A program made the translations under genes and the position numbers. A DNA stretch of 64,000 nt. It comes from Balamuthia mandrillaris. Its lineage: Eukaryota; Discosea; Longamoebia; Balamuthiidae. Numbering within the stretch: the stretch's first letter is position 1; every line of letters starts with the position of its first letter. Below are positions 43,535-55,044 of the stretch, one piece after another. The stretch covers positions 1 to 64,000 of the forward strand of contig JAVKOQ010000249.1 of assembly GCA_031835245.1 (NCBI GenBank), read 5' to 3'. The notes beneath the pieces are model-generated. The model saw only the letters and a list, made by a program, of their open reading frames with translations. It was not told the origin of the DNA and did not search any database.

Positions 43535-44761
43535 TTAGAAAAGCCTTGCAAACCTTTCAACCTCCGACTTATCGCCATCCTTTCCTTTGGGACACCCGTT
43601 CTCCAAAGCGTACCGCCTCATCTCCGGCCAGCGTTGCACCTTCTCCCAGGTGACCTTGTCCCAAGGGCAGCCGTTCTCTCTTGCCCACTCCAGCACGTCC
43701 AAGTGTCCACTAACGGCAGCGCTGCTGCAGGTTTGTTCATCCCAAGGGCATCCTTCCTCACGGACCCATTGCAACACCTCCAAATGTCCGTTGAAGGCCG
43801 CCGCGGAAGCCGTCGTCTCGTTCCAACGACAGCCGTTCTCTCTCGCCCACTTCAACGTCCCCAAGTCGCCTCTCCCAGCTGCGGCTCTGCACGTCCGTTC
43901 ATCCCAGGGGCACCCATGCTCTCTGGCCCACTTCAAGACCTCGAAATGGCCGTTCTGCGCTGCGTCCAAACATGTGGTTTCGTCCCAAGGACAGTCGGCG
44001 TGCTCCCTAGCCCATCGCAGCACCTCCAGGTGGCCGCTTTGAGCGGCGCAGCGGCAGATGGAGTGGTCCCGAGGGCAACCGTTCTCCCAAGCCCACTCCA
44101 GCACCTCCAGGTGGCCGTTGAGGGCTGCATCGGTGCAGGTCCATCGGTCCCAGTGGTAGCCTACCAGACGAAGCCACTTGAGCACGGCCAGATGGCCGTT
44201 CCTGGCGGCCACACGGCAGATGTCTCTGTGCTCGAAGCAGTTGGCACGGTTCTCGTAGAACCACTTCAGCACGTGCAAGTGCCCATTATGGCTGGCCGCC
44301 ATCAAGCAGGTTGCCAGCTGCCAGCCGCATCCGCCCGCGCGGGCCCATCGCAGCACCTCCAGGTGGCCGTTCCTGGCGGCTTGGATGCAGGTCCCTTGAT
44401 CCCAGGGGCAACCCTTCTGTCGCAGCCACCGCAAGAGCGGGAGGTGTCCCCGCTCAGCGGCGTTGCTGCAGGCCTGGCTGTTCCAAGGGCATCCCTGGGC
44501 TCTTGCCCACTGAAGGACGGCCAGCTGGCCTTCGCCGGCGGCCACTGCGCAGGTCTTTTCGTTGAGCTGATAGCCCTGCTCCTCGAGCGCCCAGCGAAGA
44601 AAGGCCACGGAGCTGCACACGCGCCGCAGCGAGAGCTTGTCTCGAAGCTCAGGAGGGGAACAGGAGTAAAGGGCTTTGTTTGTGCGAGCGGCGATACCTA
44701 TCATGTCCATGGGGAGGTGACTCACCACCATGCATAACAGCTCCGTTGGCAGTCCTTCCAT
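43535..44761 (-). CDS. Ankyrin-like repeat protein with F-box-like N-terminus (paralog 1)
   Basis: Single exon, 408 aa, no introns. The N-terminus MEGLPTELLCMVVSHL resembles a degenerate F-box. About thirteen repeats of about 26-28 residues follow, consensus GHLEVLxWARExGCPWDExTCxxAAxN, e.g. NGHLEVLRWARAGGCGW and SGHLEVLRWAREHADCPWDE. These repeats are ankyrin-related and form large families in amoebae, oomycetes and giant viruses. A role as a ubiquitin-ligase substrate receptor is inference from the F-box-like start. A longer paralog lies at 61533-62975. GC content is higher than in nearby genes. Confidence 0.82.
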   Translation of the reverse strand: MEGLPTELLCMVVSHLPMDMIGIAARTNKALYSCSPPELRDKLSLRRVCSSVAFLRWALEEQGYQLNEKTCAVAAGEGQLAVLQWARAQGCPWNSQACSNAAERGHLPLLRWLRQKGCPWDQGTCIQAARNGHLEVLRWARAGGCGWQLATCLMAASHNGHLHVLKWFYENRANCFEHRDICRVAARNGHLAVLKWLRLVGYHWDRWTCTDAALNGHLEVLEWAWENGCPRDHSICRCAAQSGHLEVLRWAREHADCPWDETTCLDAAQNGHFEVLKWAREHGCPWDERTCRAAAGRGDLGTLKWARENGCRWNETTASAAAFNGHLEVLQWVREEGCPWDEQTCSSAAVSGHLDVLEWARENGCPWDKVTWEKVQRWPEMRRYALENGCPKGKDGDKSEVERFARLF

Positions 44762-44885
44762 GTTGCTCTACTTCTTTCAGCTTCTTTCCTGTTTTCTTCT
44801 TTAAAGGGAACGGATAAGGAAGGATCGAATGAAGAAGAAGAGCAAGAGAAAGCAGACAGAAGAGGATGAAGGGGCGCTTTGTCCA

Positions 44886-44888
<3 letters not shown>

Positions 44889-44928
<40 letters not shown>
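44889..44928. repeat. (GA)n tract between ankyrin-like and RasGEF genes
   Basis: About 20 GA units, intergenic. Confidence 0.95.
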
Positions 44929-44932
<4 letters not shown>

Positions 44933-44987
44933 GCCAAAGAAGGTCAGCAGTCCAAAGGGGAAAAAAGAAGTCGATTATTGTATTGTA

Positions 44988-47900
44988 TTACAAAAGGTCA
45001 GCACGCTCAGCATCTCGTGGCTCGCGAACGAGAGAAAGCTCGTACAGCTCCTTATCCTCGCTGTTCGGCAACGCTCGCAGCAAGTCCTGGATGAACTCAA
45101 CGGGCACAAGATGATAAGGCACGTCCTGGAAGGTCTGCAGTTTGCTGATCACCGTGTAGACCAGTTTCCTCTTCTTCATGTTGATGAGTTTTGTACCATT
45201 TTCACCAACGATGAAGTTAGGGTTCTCGTCGATGAAGGTCAAGTCGGAGAGATGTACTCCGCTGTGTTGCAGCACGAAGAACGAAGGAGGAGGAATCAAG
45301 AACGAAGAATGAAGAGTGAAGCATGAAGTATGAATCAAGAATAAAGGGAGATGAATGAAGGGCGTGGAGAATGAATAAGAAAGGAGTATAAGTATTTGAG
45401 AGACAAAGAGGAGAAGCAAAGGAAGAGGAAGACGTACAGATAAGGCAACGCCGGTAATTCAGCAAATCGAAGAGTCTCTCGATACCATTTGAAGGCATGT
45501 TTGCTGGCCATCAATTGCTCCAACTCTTCATACGTCTATTGTATTCAACCAAACGTGTAAGGCTCCAACTGTAATGCCCCAAAGCGGAAGACAGAAACGA
45601 GAGAGAGAGAGAGAGAGAACCTCTTTCCAGCGCTGAGGAATTCCTTGGCGAGTATGTTTGAGACGATGAACCGGTGATGAATTCAAACCTTTGTAAGAGA
45701 GAGAGAGAGAGAGAGAGAGACTTAGTGTTATATGCAAAATAGATAAGCCTAAGCAAACGAACCAGCCAAGACTGCCATCAACGAGTTGAAATTGTTGAGC
45801 TTACGAAGATGCTATTTGTTTGTTACACATGAGTCTTTGCTGAAACTATAAACAACGAACAAAACGAAGGAAGTAACGACAGAGAAAAAGAAAAGGAATA
45901 AAAACATGAATGAAATACATACATATGCCATTTGAACAAAATGGGTATACAGCTTGATCCGTTTGCGCAGAACTTCGGTGTGAACGATGGTAGCGGCCAC
46001 TCCCCTCGAAAAGTAGTTAAAGTATTGAATGGAGCTCAAAACATTAGGCGCTTGACTCTTCTTCTTGTTCCAGGCCTGGTTCAGCAGTTCTGGTGGCTTT
46101 ATTTGTAACAGAAAGAAAATGAGAACTATCTCCGAACAGAAAAAGAAAGGGAGAGCGGAAAAAGAGAGACAAGGGAAAGAGAGAACGAGAAGCAAGAGCG
46201 AGAGGAACGTACCCGGATTTTCTCAAATATAGACATTTCAATGAGACATTGTTGCCGAGCGAGTTCCAAAGGAGAGGTGCGAATGATAGCCCTGTAGAGG
46301 CTGGCTGTCGAGAAGTTGATGTCTTTCTTGGGTAGGATAGGCTCTGGTGGTTCGCTCAAGGGTACCGTTTTTCGTTTTGTTTCGCCAGAGATGACCTGTT
46401 AACAAACTTCGTTAACAAAGAAAAGAGGAACTGATGCAAGGAAAAGAGACAGCGGGGAGAGAACATAAGAGAAGAGAGCAAAAACAAAAAAAAACCTTTT
46501 TCAACGAAGACAACAAAGTGGTGGCATGAATGTCGGAATTGGGTCGTATCTCCCTCTCGATCCATTTCATGAGATTGGTCCTCATGATAGGCGAAAAGTC
46601 GTACTCATAGTAGCCTTCTATCCACTTCTTGACCACGTTACAGACTCGCAGCTGAATGGACTTGCGGACCTGAGCCTGAAGCTTCGATTCTATTTCAGCC
46701 TCTTCCCCATCCTTAGATGTTTCGGTGGCAGCCTCTGCCGCACTTTCTGCTCCATTAGAGTGGTTGTTAGAAGATGCTTCTAATACTCGTTTTGGCTTCT
46801 GTTCTTCTCTGTGAAAGTCTGCTGGTACATTGTATCTATTTGAGAAACGAGAAAATGAGAAAGAAGACATGGCATGAGAAACAGCAAGAAGCAGGACCAA
46901 AAGAAGAAGAAAAGAACAAGAAGAGAGAATAACCTTTCTTGAAGCTTCATCAACAGTTTTTCGGGTGTACAGAAGGATTGATAGGTTAGCAGGAATGTTT
47001 TCACGAACGCTGGATCTGTTTTATATAAATAGTTAGAAAGAACACAAAGAAAACGAGAAACAAAAGGGGAAAAAAAGCAACGAACCAACTCCTTTGTCAG
47101 AAGTGAGAACAGCGATAAGTCGATTGAAGGTCGCAGCTTTCACCTCGCGTCTCCCATCGGCAAGCGCCACCGAAGCCGTCGCTGGAACAGGCTCCGTGTA
47201 CAGCGGATCCGCTTCCACCGCGCTCCCTTGCTCCGAGACGAGGCTGAAAAGAATGGTTGTGGTGTCGGTGAGGTCCTCCTCCCATATGGAACATATTTCC
47301 TCCTCTTCTTCCTCTTCTTCTTCTGCGTTTGCTGTCGACAGAAACGTTATAGGCGTTAGAGAGGGAGCAAGAAACAAGAAGAAGAAAGAAGAAGGAAAGG
47401 AAGAAGGAAGAAGGAAGAAGGAAGAAGGAAGAAAGAAAGAAGGAAGAAGGAAGGGAAGAAAAGAAAAGAAGAGAAACGAGTAAACTACAAACCATCTTGA
47501 GGCGAAGAATAATAATAGAAAGGCGTGACAGGGGCAGTAGCAAGGTTCTTCTGAACAGCTTCATTCGCTGTCATCGTCGTGATGGTCTCCTCATTTTCTT
47601 CACCGTTCTCCGAATAAGAAGGCGTGGATGAATAAGAGGAAGAAACGGAAGGAAAACGAGGAGGAGGCGTTGGCGGGGTCTTTTTCTCTAAACTGTTCTT
47701 CCTTCTCGCCTCTTCTTGTTGCAGCAACTCTTGGCAATTACTTCTTTGTTGGGTGCGGCGAGCAGTTAAGTTGTTGTTGTTGTGAGAGTCTTCAAGATGG
47801 AGGTTGTTTCCATAAGAACTAGAAAGAGAACGAGAATATACGGATGGTTCTTCTCCCTCGCTTGGTTGTTGCTGTTGTTGTTGCTGAACGGAGAAGAAAG

Positions 47901-49527
47901 AAGCGACCGGGGCTGGCAATGATGCCCGATGCATTTGTTGTGGCTTGGGAGAAGGAGAAGAAAGAGACGGAGTAAAAGAGGATGGAGAAAATGATGGCGT
48001 CGATGGTGAAGAAGCAGGCGAAGAACTATTGTTGATATCGGCAGAAGTAGGAACTGAAGAAGACGACAAAGACAACGGGGAAGGAGTGGAGGCTGTAGCA
48101 GAAACGGAAGCAAGCGGAGAGGTTGGTCTCGTACGAGTAGAAGCTGAGGAAGGAGGAGAACCCACGACCACAGCAACCCCAGAAGAAGCATTCGCTCGGA
48201 TGAAAGAGCCCATGGACTTGGGTCTTTGGTGGTTGGGTCCCTTTCCTCGCGGTCGACGCAGCGTTGCCACCACGTTTGGAGAGAGTTGAGCCCCCGTTCC
48301 CTCTTTCTCTTGACGTAGACCTCGAAGAGTGCCATGCTGCTGGGTGCGAGGAGGAGAGGTGGAGGGTCGTTTGTTGTTCTTGATGTTGTTGTGCTTTGCG
48401 AGTTCGGGTGTTGGCGTGAAAGGAAGGGAGAACGCCCCTCCGCTCGGCATGCTGATCTCAAGGTCCTCTTTGTCTTTCGATTTCTTCTCTCTTCGGCTCT
48501 TTTGTTTCTTCTTCTTCTTGTCCTTTTCCTCCGCCTGCTGCTGTTCATCGTCAACGTTTGTTTCTTCCGAAGAGGAGCCAAGCCGAGGTCTTAACGTTTG
48601 CCATAACTTTTTCTTCTCTTTCCCTTTCTCTTTCTCTTTCTCTTTGCCTCCGGAGGAGGAAGACAACGGAGAAGAAGGAGAAGAAGGAGGCACAGGAGCG
48701 AAGGCTGCCGGCAAACCTCCTGCAGGAAGAAACCCGGCTGCCTGCAACGCTTTCTTCTTGTCCTCAATAGCGATACTGTTATTGTTGTTGCATGCAAGCT
48801 GTTCGTTTTGTTCTTCTCGTTGATAGATCTCGTTTTCGTCGCCCAAAGAACGACTTCGTGAAACAACCTCCGAGGAAGAGAAAGAAGGAGGAGGTGAAGA
48901 AGAAGGAGCATAGGGTACAGAAACAGTTGAAGCGTGGAATGGTCGACCGGCATTCCGAGGAGGGCGTGGCGGCGGCGTTGAAGAAGATGCACGAGCAGAA
49001 GCAGAAGAGAAAAGAGAGGGAGAAAAAGAGGAAGGAGGAGAAGGAGAAGGAGAAGAGGAGTTGGGCTTGAAAGCGGGAGTATAGCCGGTTCGAACGAGAC
49101 CTCCTGCTGCTGCTCCTCCTCCAAAACTATGGTTGCCTCCGCTGTCTCTCTTTGCTTCACGATAAGAGGAAGAAGCAGAGGTAGGGAAACCTTGATAAGA
49201 ACGAGAGAGCCGAGAGGAGGAGGAGGCAGAATAAGAAGACGGAGAAGAAGAAGAAGAAGAAGAAGCGCCCGTTCTTAAAGCGGCGGCAGCTGCTGCTGCC
49301 GAAGGGAACGAACAACTCGAGTTGCTGTTACTTCGTCTAAAGGGGTAGTTACCGTGGTTGTCCGAAGAAAGGGGTGAAGAAGATTGGGTGGAGGAAGAGC
49401 GAGGAGGGCGAGGAGGGGCAGGCGGAGGAGGTCGCTTGGCACTCGCTTCTTGCAATGCTGAAGAGGTTGAAGGGGGAGGAGAAGGGAGCGGCATTGCCGC
49501 CACTGCAGGACAGATTCCTTCCTCCAT
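44988..49527 (-). CDS. RasGEF with long Ser/Pro-rich N-terminal region
   Basis: Ten exons: 49527-47493, 47331-47086, 47015-46934, 46835-46496, 46395-46213, 46096-45923, 45811-45763, 45688-45621, 45535-45438, 45261-44988, 1182 aa. The first exon codes about 680 residues of Pro/Ser/Ala-rich disorder with PPPAPPRPPR-type SH3 ligands. REM/RasGEF_N: VKAATFNRLIAVLTSD, FVKTFLLTYQSFCTPEKLL, NVVKKWIEGYYEYDF. CDC25 domain: LELARQQCLIEMSIFEKI, PPELLNQAWNKK, FNYFSRGVAATI, HLRKLNNFNSLMAVLAGLN, LPALPYLGVHLSDLTFIDEN. It ends shortly after the catalytic domain, without SAM or PB1. It activates a Ras/Rap GTPase; the N-terminus likely recruits SH3 proteins. Confidence 0.9.
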
Positions 49528-50949
49528 TTTTTTTCTACACCTTCAGAGCGAACGTGCGAAAGAACTAGAAGAGCGTTAACGAATCAATCCCAGATCCCAG
49601 AGCCAAAGAGGGAGTGGGACACAGAAAAGGCGCCGGTCCACCTTTTTATTAACACAAGTTTTGGCGGAGGTCGCAGCTCCGAGTTGGAACCAACAATATA
49701 GTTCGGTGTTGCCCCCTCTTTTGGTTTTTGTTTTCTTCCTTTCGAAACGGGTAAAATAAAATTACAAAAACAAAAAAGTCGATAGCAAATTCATTACACA
49801 CCATAGGCATCTCGTGCTCATCATTATAAGTTCGATATTAATTTCATCATTGAATTCATTACGGAGAGGAGGTGGGTGATGTCACCCCAGTCGACATTAT
49901 CAGATGCAAAACCATTGAAATTTCGTTGATCTACAGAGAAACCCTCGAATCAAGTTCGGACAATTAGCAATCGAGGGTCCTGTGTCGACAAAAACGTTGC
50001 GATTCGTTGGTTTGTTTGTTCCCCCTTTCTTTTTGACGACCACACTCACGCACGACCAACAAAAAAAAAATATCGAACAGAGGGGTGGTGGAAAGGGGGA
50101 AGGAGACCAAAAGGAAAGGAAACAGCAACAAGAAAAAAAAAAGCCCAATAAGAATAACGTAGTGGGTCCTGATTTGTTTTTTTTTTTAAAGCTACTACTG
50201 CTGCCATAGAAGTATAGTATAAAGAAGAGAGGGAGCAGGACTGCCGCAAAAGACAAACAACAACAAAGGAGAGGCGGGAGCTGACCTTTTTAATTTTTTT
50301 TTTCAGTTTCCTGCAACAACTCCTGCGAAAACAAAACAAACGCAACCGAACAAACAAACAAAGGCAAACAAGAGCTTTTGAAAAAAAATAACGCAAAGAC
50401 AGACGACAACAACAACAACAAAAAAAAAGAAGCGACAGGAGGAAGAGACATTGTCAGGAGGAACGTTTGAAAAAGAAAGAGATAAAGAGAGAGAAGGACG
50501 TCAAAGCAACTGACTGGCAGCTGCTACCTCTTTTTTTTTTTTATTCTTTCATTCTGTTGTAATCTTTTTTTTTTTGTTGTTTTCTGTCAGAATAGTTTTT
50601 TTTTCTTCGTTTTATATTTTTTTAAAAAATTTTTTTTTTATTTGACATTTGATACTCGCCACGAGATTCCTATCAGACCAACACTCCCTTTTCCCTGTAC
50701 GTTTTTCTCTTCTTTACGATCTCCTCTCTCCTTTTGCTTTCTTTCATGCTCTTCTTTCTCTTTTCCAATTATTATTTTTTGAAAGCTCCTTACTCACTTC
50801 TCTTTTTTTTTTTTGTGCTACTTCGAACGAAAATCAACCAACTACAAACTACACACACACAACAAAATACCCATCCTTTTTGTTCATCTTCCTCAGAGGA
50901 CCCACCCCCTCTTGCTCCCTATCTTCACCAGGAACAGCCTCCCTACACA
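49528..50949. promoter_or_regulatory. Divergent intergenic region between RasGEF and F-box/WD40 genes
   Basis: 1.4 kb, the largest gap. Long A and T runs (50063-50080, 50170-50185, 50531-50640) and C/T-rich leader from 50690. No gene, tRNA or repeat element could be supported. Confidence 0.4.
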
Positions 50950-52968
50950 ATGCACAGAATCAGCCGACGACGAGTGACAAAGAACAGCAACAAGACGGCA
51001 GACCTTGACAATGAAGATTCCACTCCTTCCTTACCCTCTTCCGTGCCTTCCTCCTCTTCTTCGTTGAAGCGAAGAAGAGTGGCCGCTGACAGGGCGAACA
51101 AGAAAGAGCTCTCCTCTGACTCGAGTGTGCAGAAAAAAGGAGAAGGAAAAGGAAAAGGAGTCTGGACCTGGCGACCAAAGGGATGGTATTGGAGAGGAAC
51201 CTGCCAAGAAGAAACGTAGGTTTGGGGAGGAGCTGCACGAAAAGGTGGCTCAGATAGAGACACAACTCTCTAGCTTGACCGAACTGGCCAACAACCATTG
51301 CATCGCTCACTACCTCTCTGACATCATCAACCACTTTTCGCGTCTCTCGGGCGAAGCCAAACATAGGCTTGATGAGCTTTCCAACTTGGATGGTTTTTTG
51401 GTACCATATTATCTCTCTGCTTCTCGCTTCTCTCTTTTTTCTCTTCTCTTCTCTCCTATCCTCTTCGCACAATCTAGAGGCTAATCCATTTTGTTATTAG
51501 AAACAACACATGGGCACGGCGTGTTCTAACGTAAGCTCGAGCTACTTTAGCGTGTTGCCACCAGAGATCAATATCCACATTCTCTCTTTTCTAGACGCCA
51601 AAGAACTGTTGGAAGTGGCGCTCGTAAACAAAGAATGGAATCGGCTAGCACTTGATGAAGCCCTCTGGCGACGTCTTTGCGACCGAAGATGGAAAGAGCT
51701 GAGAGAAGGTCGTCGGCTGAAGTTCTCGAAGCACAAACGCCAAAAGATGGTACCACTTAAACGAAGCGAAAGCTGGAAGGACGTCTTTGCTCACAGAACG
51801 CGCGTTGACAAGAACTGGAGCACTGGCAACTATTCTCGTGTGGTAACGTTGAGAGGACATGAGGGTCAGGTTTGTTGTTGTCAGTACGATGAGGAGAAGA
51901 TCGTTTCTGGTTCGTTCGACTCGAGTATCAAAGGTTTGTCTTCCCCTCTCTAATCTCTCTCTGTCTCTCTCTCTCTCTCTGTGTCTCTCTCTCTCTTTGT
52001 TCCCTTTTCTTTGTCCATTGCTTGTTTCCGCATTATTCTAATTCCGTTTTTCTCTGCTTATTTTTATCTTAAGTGTGGGACATTCGCAACCTGGACACAG
52101 AGGAAGAGGTCTCAGCAGTGATGACGCTGAAAAAAAAGGAAACCAACGCGGCGCACACGGACCGCGTCCTCTGTCTCATGTTCGAGGACAACACCCTCGT
52201 CACTGGTGGTCGAGACGAGACCATCAAGATATGGGACTTGGAGACTGGTACCTGCGTCAACACCCTCTCTGGCCACAGCGACAACGTTTGGTACCTCCAA
52301 TTTGACCACGAGAAGATTATCTCGGGCAGCGCCGACAAGACCATTCGACACTGGGACATTCGCACCGGCAAGTGCTACAAAACCCTTATAGGCCACGACA
52401 GAGGTCTCTCCTGCCTCCACTTTGAGAACGAGGAGAACCTTTTAATGAGCGGCTCTGCCGATCAGACCATTCGACTCTGGGACTTAAGGACAGATCAGTG
52501 CCGACAGATCTTGGAGGGGCACGAGGAGGCTGTATATTGTTTGTATTATTATAACCGTAAACTTATCAGCGGCGGCGAGGACAAAACGGCAAGGGTTCGT
52601 TTCTCCTTCCTATTTTTCCCCCTTCTCTTCCACTCACTTTATACTCCCTTTCTTTTTTGTTTGGTTAGATATGGGATATCGATTCGGGAAAGTGCACGAG
52701 TACAATATCCGACGAGACGTGTAAGGACAAGCACACGGGGGCCATCTACTGCATGCAGTTTGATGATGCGCGCCTCGTGACGGGCTCTTTTGATCACACC
52801 ATCAAAGTATGGGATATGAACACGGAGGAGTGCCTCTGCACTCTCGGCAAGGATTTGGGTGATGAGGACGACTTTCACACAAACACCGTTCGTTGCATTC
52901 AGTTTGACGATCACAAGATGGTCTCTGCTTCCGCTGATAGAACCATCAAACTTTGGGACATGAGGTGA
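50950..52968 (+). CDS. F-box/WD40-repeat protein (FBXW7/beta-TrCP-like SCF substrate receptor)
   Basis: Five exons: 50950-51159, 51197-51400, 51501-51933, 52074-52594, 52669-52968, 555 aa. The first intron is only 37 nt and is required to keep frame. Basic Ser-rich N-terminus; a helical D-domain-like segment at about 80-125 (LHEKVAQIETQL, YLSDIINHFSRLSG); F-box at about 150-195 (VLPPEINIHILSFLDAKELL, WRRLCDRRW); then seven WD40 blades from about 260, e.g. LVTGGRDETIKIWDLETG, IISGSADKTIRHWDIRTG, LVTGSFDHTIKVWDM, closing at SADRTIKLWDMR. It would bind Skp1 through the F-box and phosphodegrons on the propeller, leading to ubiquitination. Orthology to one specific FBXW is not claimed. Confidence 0.9.
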
Positions 52969-53030
52969 AAGAGAGGAGGAGGAACGACGAGGATAAACAT
53001 GTGTCCGTACGGCGGGAAAACGTGTAGTGA

Positions 53031-53036
53031 AATAAA
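53031..53036 (+). promoter_or_regulatory. Probable polyadenylation signal AATAAA of the F-box/WD40 gene
   Basis: 62 nt after the stop codon. Confidence 0.4.
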
Positions 53037-53279
53037 CAAGTGGTATTGATAAGTGAAAATCTCATGTTACTTCTCTCCCTGGTTACTTTATCCAATGCAC
53101 CCCACACACCAAAAAAAAAATGCAAAAGGGAATAAACAGGTAAAAAGGAACTTCTTTATGTACACCACCAGAGAAGTTTCGATTCTTTCAAGTTTCACTT
53201 CTTATTGTTTGTCTGTCTGTCTGTTGTTCGTTGCGCCGTTGTTCTTTTATGAATTTGCATTTTTTGTTTGTTGGATGAC

Positions 53280-54263
53280 TTAACTGCAGCAAGCTCCCCT
53301 CTTTGCCTGTTTGGCTTTTGGATCCTCCCGAATGATAAAACCTCCGCCTTCCGATGGGTTTGTTCGCTGAGTTTAACAAAAAAGAGAAGAATGAAATGAA
53401 GGGGGAGAGGGATGAGGAAAAATAAAGTCAGAATGAGGAAAAGAGCAGTGAGAGCTGAGTCGGAAGAACAAACCCTGTTGGGTTTAGTGGCCGGTTCCTT
53501 GGGAAGAGTCTTGGCGATGGCCTCAAAAATAGCAGAAACGTTGGCGGCAGTTTTGGCAGAAGTTTCCATGAACAAGATGCCGTTTTCCTCGGCATAGCTC
53601 TGGGCTTCCTCGCTGCGGATCCTCCGGTTGTCCTCCAAGTCGCTCTTGTTACCAACCAAAGCGATCACCATCTTGGCGGTTCCTTGTGTCTGCAGTTCCT
53701 TCACCCATGACTTGGCCCGAGTGAAAGAGCTCTGAAAAGAAAGAACATAAGAACTCCCGTTAGCACCGAAATGAAAAAAGCCACGAGAGATAGGGAGGGG
53801 AGAAGGAGAGAGATTCGAACCTCGTTGGTGATGTCGTATACGACAAGGGCGGCCTGGGCACCCCTGTAATACATAGGAGCCAAACTGTTGAATCTTTCTT
53901 GGCCTGTTGAATAGCGACAAGAGATAAGGCAACCGAACCAACGAATGGAAACAGAACAAAAAGGGGGAAAGCAAACCTGCTGTATCCCAAATCTCAAACT
54001 TGACCATGGTAGAATCGCTCAAAGAAACAGTCTGCGTCAAAAAGGCAGCTGAAAGTAGAGAAAAAAGAGAGTCACCAGTCAAAAATCAAGAACACGAACG
54101 AAACTTTACAAAACGATGGAAGCTAGACGGGTATATTACCTCCAATGGTACTTTCGTTGTTCTCATGGAACTCCCCCTTAACGAATCGCAGCACCAGATT
54201 GGATTTACCCACTCCAGCTTGCCCCAGCAAAACAAGCTTGAATTGAAAGATCTTCGAATTCAT
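53280..54263 (-). CDS. Rab5-like small GTPase
   Basis: Five exons: 54263-54140, 54048-53977, 53903-53821, 53731-53474, 53366-53280, 207 aa. It follows Rab5 nearly throughout: [20 protein letters not shown] (P-loop), [14 protein letters not shown] (switch I), [20 protein letters not shown] (switch II with catalytic Gln), [24 protein letters not shown], and a C-terminal GACCS with two cysteines for geranylgeranylation. Rab5 directs early endosome fusion and phagosome maturation. Convergent with the F-box/WD40 gene. Confidence 0.95.
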
Positions 54264-54839
54264 CTGAAAAAAAAATAATAGAAAAAGAAAAAAATCTGTG
54301 CTTCTGGTTCAAAATAGAATGAAAGGGGTTCTTTACTACTTTCTATTGTGTTGTTGTTGTTGTTTGCTCTTGTTTCAAAAAAAAAACCAAAAACAAAAAA
54401 ATTGGAGGTTGGACACTTCTTTCCCCTTGCTCCTCGTTTTTTCTGTGTCTTGTCCTTGTGTCTTCTCCCCTGTTATTCAAAAAAAAGTCTCCGCCGCTTT
54501 GTTTTTCTTTGCGCGGACGCTTATTTTCTTTTTTTTTTGGGGCACCAAATCTCTCGCGCATAACGAACGAGGAGTCAACTTCTAGATGGTTAAATCATCC
54601 GAAATTATCCGATACCGACCCCTCGTGAAACATGTGCAACGATTGGTCTCGATGTGGTGTGCACCGTTGAGGAAACACTGCACAAAAAGAGGTGGAATGG
54701 ACCTTTTTTTGGTCTCAGTTTGTGTTCTCTTTTTGATAAAACAAAAAAAATTACAGCAGGAATGTGGAGGCAGCCCCAAGGAGGACTTCAATGGCCAAGG
54801 AGGGATGGAGAAGATCGTCCTGGTCTTCATTCGTTCATT
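54264..54839. other. Intergenic region upstream of Rab5-like gene
   Basis: Between the Rab5-like start and the coactosin stop. Poly-A and poly-T runs at 54376-54404 and 54528-54538; open frames here show no domain. Confidence 0.4.
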
Positions 54840-55004
54840 TTAAATGCCGCCGGAAAGGTGGACGCGAGCATCCGCCACAGTATCGGTGACGTGGGAGGCA
54901 GAGCCAGAGGCTGATGTTACTCTGTGCATGATGTCCTCCAGTGTCAGCTCTTCCTCCGTCGAAGGAGAGACGTCAACGTGATATTGCTGGATTATTGTTG
55001 CGAT

Positions 55005-55044
<40 letters not shown>

